Source: Gemmatimonadota bacterium
GTDB taxonomy: Bacteria > Gemmatimonadota > Gemmatimonadetes > Gemmatimonadales > Gemmatimonadaceae
Direction: 5' to 3'
NCBI GenBank assembly: GCA_016712265.1
Contig: JADJRJ010000013.1
Coordinates: forward strand, 1 to 45,064
Length of the DNA: 45,064 nucleotides
Shown: piece by piece, positions 40,389-45,064 of the stretch
Position numbering within the stretch: the first letter of the stretch is position 1
How the letters are laid out: each line of letters starts with the position of its first letter
Translations under genes and position numbers: made by a program
The notes under the pieces: model-generated
Seen by the model: only the letters and a program-made list of their open reading frames with translations
What the model was told of the DNA's origin: nothing
The model's database searches: none

Positions 40389-42248
40389 GCCGCCGAGAAG
40401 CAGACCAGCGCCAGGACGCGATGCGAATCCGCGCAGTCGATGACTTCCCGACGCCGATCGCAGACGGAGTCTACCCGCGGCGAGCGAAGGCAGTCCACCA
40501 CCGTGCGTTCAGGCGGTCAGCATCAGCTTCGCCGTGCGGGCAGGCGTGTCGGTGAACAGGGACCACCCAGGCTCGGCAAGACGCTCAGGCAATCAGCGCA
40601 ATCGTCGAGTCCCAATGCGGCCAGCCCGATCGCGTGGTAGCGCCGAAGCGTGGCCGCCACGGTGACGCTGGCCGGACAGGATCGGGACTTGGGCGCCCGG
40701 TGAGCAGTTCGTCGTCGCCGAGGGCTCACGAGAGCAGCGAGAGGCAACCATCGCCCGGTTCCGCTCCTGGGCGGCACACCGCATCGAGCAGCGCTCCTGG
40801 CTCTTCATCAACATGGAGATGCTGCAGGTGGAGCGTCCGCCGGTCCGCAAGAAAGAAGGGCAAGGCCGCCAGTTCGGGAGGACTGGCTAGGCGTCTGCGA
40901 GCGACGAGGAGACGGCGACCGAAACTCGACCTCAGGACGCTCGCGGTTGAGCCCGCGGAGGCTCTCCGGCAGCGAAAGCAGCCGGGGAAGTACAAGCGTT
41001 AACCGGGCTCTACGACCCGACCGCGCGGCGGCACCCGGGCCTGTTCGAGCAGACCTGGTCAGCGATCATTATCGACGAGTCGCACAAGATCCTCCCGGCC
41101 AAATCGAGCGAGCACCGCAAGATGTCGCAGATCCGCTCGGGCGCGCAGAGGCTCAGCGTCCGCCCGCGGGCGCACGACCTCGCGGTGGAGAAGATGGCCC
41201 TGAGCGGGACGCCCTGGCGCGGTAACCCGCTGAACCAATGGGGCACGCTCCACTGGCTCGACCCGCAGCAGCATTCGAGCTTCAGCAGCTATGCTGAGCG
41301 CTGGTTCCAGATCGAAGAGAACGACGATTACCGCGTCATTGAATCCGTCCGGCCGGACGTCGAACACAGTTCAGTGGCGAGACAGACGTGACCATGATGC
41401 GTCGGACAAAGGCGAGTCGCACCGCGGCGCCGAGCAAGGTGTACGCCAGAACGCGGCGGACCCGAAAGAACGACGAAGCCCTAACGGCGTGCGGCTCGGT
41501 ATGGGCGTCAAGCAGGCAAAACGCATGAGGACATGACGCGAGATGCGGTAGCGCGCGGAAGTCAGGCAGGCATCGGCTATCAGCGTCGCGGCGGAGATGA
41601 CGCGACAGAAGCAGTTCGCGCTTGTTCCTATGGCGTTGTGACGCGCGTCCTCCGCGCGATACCGGACTCATCGCGAAGGGTGGGCCGACACATTTCGCGC
41701 CCGGCCTCCCATCGAACAAGTGGGGTTGGTTGTCGAGTTCCTCGACGAACGCAGCATCAACAAAGGCCGTGGGGCGACGGAGAAGGACGTGTTCAGGTCG
41801 CGGCAGACCGGGCTGCTTAACATATTCAAGGCGCAGCTGGACCGGCTGCGGATTCCGAGCCTCATCATCACCGGCCAGACGAAGAATGCCGACCGCGCGG
41901 TGGCCAAGGCTAAGTTCCAGAAGCCGGGCGGTCCGCGCGTATTCCTGTTGAATACATATGCGGGCGGCGTATCCCTGACGCTCGACCGCGCAGACGATAT
42001 GGTCGTGATCGGCAAGACGCGGGTGCCGGACGACCAGGAGCGGTTGGAGAGACCAGATTCACCGGATCTCGCAGGGCGAGAACAGGGACCCGCAACGTGC
42101 GGTACGCGCGCTCGCGCGGTACGATTTGCGACAAGCACATCGCAGAACGACCGATTCAAAGATCGCATCAGAAGAAGCGATGGATGGCCGGCGGGGCGTC
42201 GACTACGCAAAGCGGCGACCGGAGGCAGTGATGGACCAGTTCATCTAG
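40367..42248 (+). CDS. SNF2-type helicase/ATPase (frame-disrupted)
   Basis: Motifs appear in order in different frames. Motif I is DHPG-x-GKTL (about 40562). A WAPGEQFVVAEGSREQREAT insert and LFINMEMLQV follow, motif II is WSAIIIDESHKILPAKSSEH (about 41056-41115), and motif III is KMALSGTPWRGNPLNQWGTL. The C-terminal lobe has VVEFLDERSINKGRGATEKD, IPSLIITGQTKNADRAVAKA and motif V VFLLNTYAGGVSLTLDRADD. Motif VI is HRISQGENRDPQ, ending VMDQFI at TAG 42246-42248. About 620 residues; more than six frame breaks. Phage SNF2 proteins act in replication or recombination. The N-terminus is the least certain part. Confidence 0.7.
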
Positions 42249-42266
42249 GCTCAACATACAGGTTGC

Positions 42267-42524
42267 TTGGGCAGTGGACGCGGTGGCGTGACAGGTGTTC
42301 CATGCGTCCTCGCGGGCTACCTCATCGGTCATCAGCAGAAGCGGGGCGAGGTCAAGGAGGCTGTAGATGCGGAGTTCGTGAAGCGTCGTAACGACCTGTT
42401 CGACCGGGGCCGGACGACGGACCGGCGCCCGGAGCACGACGGGATGCAGCCCGCGGTGAACCGGCGGATCAAGGTGGTCGGCACGCGGCCCACGCCGCCC
42501 GACCGGCCCCGTAACCAGCTGTAA
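42267..42524 (+). CDS. Small hypothetical protein
   Basis: The frame encodes GYLIGHQQKRGEVKEAVDAE, then FVKRRNDLFDRGRTTDRRPE and a basic Pro-rich tail to TAA 42522-42524. A short hydrophobic segment (VPCVLAGYLIG) precedes. TTG 42267 is the first start in frame but lacks a clear ribosome site, so the true start may lie in another frame. Family unknown. Confidence 0.45.
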   Translation: MGSGRGGVTGVPCVLAGYLIGHQQKRGEVKEAVDAEFVKRRNDLFDRGRTTDRRPEHDGMQPAVNRRIKVVGTRPTPPDRPRNQL

Positions 42525-42525
42525 C

Positions 42526-42561
42526 AGAAAGTTGCAAGAAAGTTCGGAGAAACTCTAGACT
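42526..42561 (+). promoter_or_regulatory. Promoter of the AT-hook gene with 11-bp-spaced repeats
   Basis: -35 TTGCAA at 42532-42537 and -10 TAGACT at 42556-42561, spacer 18. It lacks the GACGC/GCGTC palindrome. Two identical AGAAAGTT octamers (42526-42533 and 42537-42544) are 11 bp apart, one helical turn, around the -35 box: a likely activator or repressor site. The leader also has a GTAGC/GCTAC hairpin (42578-42593). Confidence 0.6.
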
Positions 42562-42643
42562 TCCCGGACTGACCCGCGTAGCGTTCTTGCTACCGGGGAG
42601 CGATACCAAACCCCAAGAGACGGACCCCCAGGAGGGCAGCGAG

Positions 42644-43255
42644 ATGGCACGCGAGCGTAAGTACGAGGTCCCCGAGGCCGACGAGCGCGACTACCCGGCG
42701 GACTTCGCCGAGGTCAAGGCGGGTGGCGGCACCCGATCTTTGCACTTCGGCGAGTGGACCGCGGAGAAGACCGGCGCGAGCTTCAGCACGGCGAAGGAGC
42801 TGGCAGCGTTCAAGCTGGGTGCGCAGTTCGGCATCCGGTACCGGATGAACTACCAGCGCGCGGCGGACGGGGCGCACGCCTTCCACGCCGAGCAGCAGGA
42901 GGCCCGCGAGGCAGCGGCCGGTGAGAAGGCGCAGCGCGCCACGGCTCGCAAGACCAAGGCGGAGCCGGTCGAGGAGGCCCCGGCCCCCAAGCGGCGCGGT
43001 CGCCCGGCCAAGGTCGTGGAGCCGGTGGCGGAGGCGCCCGCTCCCAAGCGGCGCGGTCGGCCCGCTCGGGCTGCTGCGGCCGAGGCCCCGGCCACGGGTC
43101 GCCCGGCGCGTCGTCCGGCGGCTGCGGGCAAGCCGGGTCGTCCGGCTCCTAGGGCGCAGGCAGCACCGAGCCCACGTTGCGAGGTTGTGACCCAGGGTGG
43201 TCAGTACACCCCAGTCCCCACACCCCCCTCGCGGGAATGGCGTGCAGCAGCCTAG
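42644..43255 (+). CDS. AT-hook nucleoid-like protein
   Basis: ATG 42644 follows CAGGAGGGCAG. Residues 1-85 form a globular domain (YEVPEADERDYPADFAEVKA, SLHFGEWTAEKTGASFSTAK). The C-terminal half is a Lys/Arg/Pro/Ala tail with AT-hook-type cores: PKRRGRPAK, PKRRGRPAR, GRPARRP and GRPAPR. These bind the minor groove. The last 25 residues (after PAPRAQAAP) look like a frame-shifted end. Its own strong promoter suggests abundant expression, possibly as a phage nucleoid or transcription-modulating protein. Confidence 0.7.
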   Translation: MARERKYEVPEADERDYPADFAEVKAGGGTRSLHFGEWTAEKTGASFSTAKELAAFKLGAQFGIRYRMNYQRAADGAHAFHAEQQEAREAAAGEKAQRATARKTKAEPVEEAPAPKRRGRPAKVVEPVAEAPAPKRRGRPARAAAAEAPATGRPARRPAAAGKPGRPAPRAQAAPSPRCEVVTQGGQYTPVPTPPSREWRAAA

Positions 43256-43430
43256 AGGACCTTGCGCGGGGCGTACGAGTCTAACCAGGGAGGGGCGGCG
43301 CCGGTGAGGAGCAGGAATAACGTAGGGCAAGCAGCCAGTCAGGGTCCGTCTCAGATGCGGAACCAAGCGCCCACTAGCGCGCGCCCCTCCGGATGTAGCA
43401 GGCCGGAATCCCGCCGATCGGAGGAAGAAC
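43256..43430 (+). other. 175-base gap between AT-hook gene and next gene
   Basis: No gene, promoter module or strong hairpin seen. The end contains GGAGGAAGA, the ribosome site of the next gene. It may include the true C-terminus of the AT-hook protein if that gene is frame-shifted. Confidence 0.4.
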
Positions 43431-43784
43431 ATGGACGACCTCACACGTGAGGCAATCGAGGACCTGCGGCGCCGAGTGGATGCCCTGGAGCAGGTACCGC
43501 CCAACCCGTTCGCGGCACTCCGCGACACCATCGCCGGATGCGGCCATCGCGGCCCGCAGGCAGGAGAACATCACAGCGACCGTCACCGAGTCAGAAAGAT
43601 CGCGTCGGATGCGTTCGACGAGATCGCGGGCGAGAACCTCGCCGTCGCGGCCGACCATCAGGCGCGCAGATCCTCGTGGAGTACGCCCGGATGTGGAAGC
43701 CGGCAGATGCGCCAGCCGAGAAGCCAACGGCGGGCCCGGACCAGGGAGGCCGAGACTTCCCCCGCCCCGGCGGCGGCAGGGTGA
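43431..43784 (+). CDS. Small hypothetical protein (frame-disrupted)
   Basis: ATG 43431 follows GGAGGAAGA. MDDLTREAIEDLRRRVDALE and PPNPFAALRDTI are in one frame, DAAIAARRQENITATVTE in a second, KIASDAFDEIAGENLAVAAD back in the first, then ILVEYARMWKPADAPAEKPT in a third. The most natural end is TGA 43782-43784. About 110 residues, helical N-terminus (coiled coil). Family unknown. Confidence 0.45.
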   Translation: MDDLTREAIEDLRRRVDALEQVPPNPFAALRDTIAGCGHRGPQAGEHHSDRHRVRKIASDAFDEIAGENLAVAADHQARRSSWSTPGCGSRQMRQPRSQRRARTREAETSPAPAAAG

Positions 43785-43798
43785 CCCGAGGAGGGGTC

Positions 43799-43864
43799 AT
43801 GGCAGACAAGATCCCGACGCTACGGACGTCCGAGCGGACCGCGTGGCGCAAGTGCCATGCCTAG
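43799..43864 (+). pseudogene. Severed 5' end of the nuclease gene (exon remnant)
   Basis: ATG 43799 after GAGGAGGGG encodes MADKIPTLRTSERTAWRKCH and stops at 43864. Its codons for LRTSERTAWRKC (43820-43855) correspond to the first codons of the downstream nuclease (44272-44307). The HNH gene begins exactly after the Cys codon. This looks like the original start of the nuclease gene left behind by insertion of the endonuclease. Confidence 0.65.
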
Positions 43865-44247
43865 TAAGCCTTGCCCATCCGGATGCGGCTGTGGAAAACA
43901 CAAGTTCGGGAAGTCGCACCAGAACTACAAAGGCGACGATGCCGGCCGATCGAACAAGCACGCGCGCATTCGGTCGCAACGAGGCAAGGCAAGCGAGTAC
44001 GACTGCGTGGATTGCGGGGATCAGGCTCTGGATTGGTCCCGAAGGAAGGATGGGGACTGCAACAACTTGTTGCAGGATCGACCCGCGTTGCCGCCGCTGC
44101 CATATGGAGTATGACGAAGACGAACGTTGGGGCAAGCCGGGCTACCGCGAGAACCAGATCCAGAAACAATCCGCCAAGGCCAAAAGGCAATGGGCTGAAC
44201 ACAAGGATGCCGGACTGATCGGCAACCTACGACCGAAGGGCAGGTGA
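43857..44247 (+). CDS. HNH endonuclease interrupting the nuclease gene (frame-disrupted)
   Basis: ATG 43857 encodes MPSKPCPSGCGCGKHKFGKS, a Cys/His-rich N-terminus, then GRSNKHARIRSQRGKASEYD and CVDCGDQALDWSRRKDG. The last part is in another frame (from about 44070): DPRCRRCHMEYDEDERWGKP, GYRENQIQKQSAKAKRQWAE and NLRPKGR, ending TGA 44245-44247. C-x-x-C, W, and C-x-x-C-H-x-x-Y-D are the structural zinc and catalytic elements of this HNH group. About 125 residues. It lies between two copies of the nuclease's first codons. Confidence 0.75.
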
Positions 44248-44253
44248 TCTAAA

Positions 44254-45064
44254 ATGAGCAGGACTCCCGTACTCCGCACATCCGAGCGGACAGCGTGGCG
44301 GTCTTGCCCGTTAGGGGCACCGCAAAAATGGTGGTGGGGCTACCGGGAGGCGCGGTCCCCAAGGCGCGCCCGCGCTCCGCGTGGTTCAGCACCGGCGGCA
44401 CGCTGGCGGCGACGTACTACGGGAAGGGCAAGCGTCGGTACCCGAAGAAGGCCCGACAGGTCCTGACCGACTACTTCGACAGCGAGCTGGAGCAGATCAA
44501 GACCATTGATGGCGAGGGCGCCATCAAGTACGTCGAGGCAAAGACGCTTGCGCTGAACATGTGGGACAACTACATCGCCACCTACGGCGCCGACGACCAC
44601 ATGTACATCATCGCGGTCGAGCGCTCAGGCAGGTCGAGGTATTCGACGCCGCAGGCAACGCAGGAACGATCTGTGCGTTCGATGGATGGCGTGTACCGTG
44701 ACGAACGGGACCACAACAAGATCAAGCTGCTGGAGCACAAGACCGCCACCATCATCCAGCTTGCCTGGCTCGCGCTCGATGACCAGGCCGGGTCGTACCT
44801 GGCCTTCATGACCGAGGTCCTGCGGTTTGAGGGCACCCTCGGGCCGGACGAGTCGATTCAGGATGTCACCTACAACATCGCCCGCAAGGAGGTCGTCAAG
44901 AAGGACGACCGGCCGCGCAACGCAGACGGGCTCGCCCTCAACAAGGACGGCTCCATCAGCAAGAACCAGAATGTGCAGGCGCCGCTGCTCGTCCGGCAGG
45001 ACATCCCGCGCTCGGCGGAGTCGCGCAACCGGCTCATCGAGCGGGTGGCTATCGAGTCGAGCGG
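44254..45064 (+). CDS. PD-(D/E)XK (RecB/Cas4-like) nuclease, 5' part (frame-disrupted)
   Basis: ATG 44254, six bases after the HNH stop, with AGGTGAT as ribosome site. Sense: LRTSERTAWRSCP (44272-44310), QKWWWGYREA, then SAWFSTGGTLAATYYGKGKR. FDSELEQIKTIDGEGAIKYV follows. The active-site region is CAFDGVYRDERDHN-K-I-K-LLEHKTATIIQ, where the E-x-K of LLEHKT and the upstream Asp fit the nuclease core. Frame breaks lie near 44310, 44340-44370, 44630 and 44690. The gene runs off the right edge. RecB/Cas4-like phage nucleases process DNA ends in replication or recombination. Confidence 0.7.

Noticed and set aside
1..45064. Integrase, repressor or attachment site indicating a temperate lifestyle
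   Set aside because: No tyrosine or serine integrase motifs, no repressor-like gene and no clear attachment repeats seen; lifestyle cannot be decided from this window.
1..45064. CRISPR arrays, insertion sequences or ribosomal RNA genes
   Set aside because: None recognised on either strand.

Overview
The window is a 45 kb piece of a high-GC (roughly 63-65%), tailed double-stranded DNA phage with siphovirus gene order. A long tape measure gene, a tail-tube gene and a G/T-type pair of tail chaperone genes support this. High GC, frequent GTG/TTG starts and family resemblances suggest an actinobacterial host, which is inference. Every gene I can support lies on the + strand, mostly with ATGA, GTGA or TGATG overlaps. 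Both ends of the window cut a gene.

Left part (1-18.4 kb, reading frames clean). DNA packaging: small-terminase-like gene and large terminase. Head: small basic proteins, a JAMM metallopeptidase, a MuF-like protein, scaffold, decoration-like protein and major capsid protein. A block of fibre-like genes (7.5-10.9 kb) sits between the capsid and the connectors. Then come connector/neck genes, tail terminator candidate, a Com-like zinc finger, tail tube, an inserted HNH endonuclease, tail chaperones and tape measure. I found no portal gene between terminase and MuF.

Middle part (18.4-31.6 kb). Tail-tip genes and an unusually strong polysaccharide-attack set. One gene carries three tandem carbohydrate-active modules (alginate-lyase-like, GH16-like and a second lyase-like). 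A later gene fuses a serine esterase to a domain that also occurs in a capsid-proximal fibre gene. A collagen-like protein, an M15 endolysin with a peptidoglycan-binding domain, and a two-helix holin candidate follow. The late block ends in a strong branched RNA structure.

Right part (31.7-45 kb). An AP2-HNH endonuclease, then about 0.9 kb without a convincing gene but rich in RNA hairpins, then many tiny genes (several with zinc-ribbon-like cysteines), DUF6011-like and DUF2786-like proteins, a Dda/RecD-type helicase, an SNF2-type helicase, an AT-hook protein, and a PD-(D/E)XK nuclease whose 5' end is duplicated on both sides of an HNH endonuclease gene. The outstanding feature is a family of at least eight almost identical promoter modules. 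The -35 box is TAGACG and the -10 box TAGACT or a variant, nearly always with an exact 17-bp spacer. A GACGC-N5-GCGTC palindrome overlaps the -35 box and the spacer. This looks like a phage-wide early-gene regulon with a built-in operator.

From about 18.4 kb rightward many conserved genes are split between reading frames, very densely after 26 kb. These look like 1-2 base errors in the assembly rather than biological decay, so coordinates of genes marked frame-disrupted span several frames.
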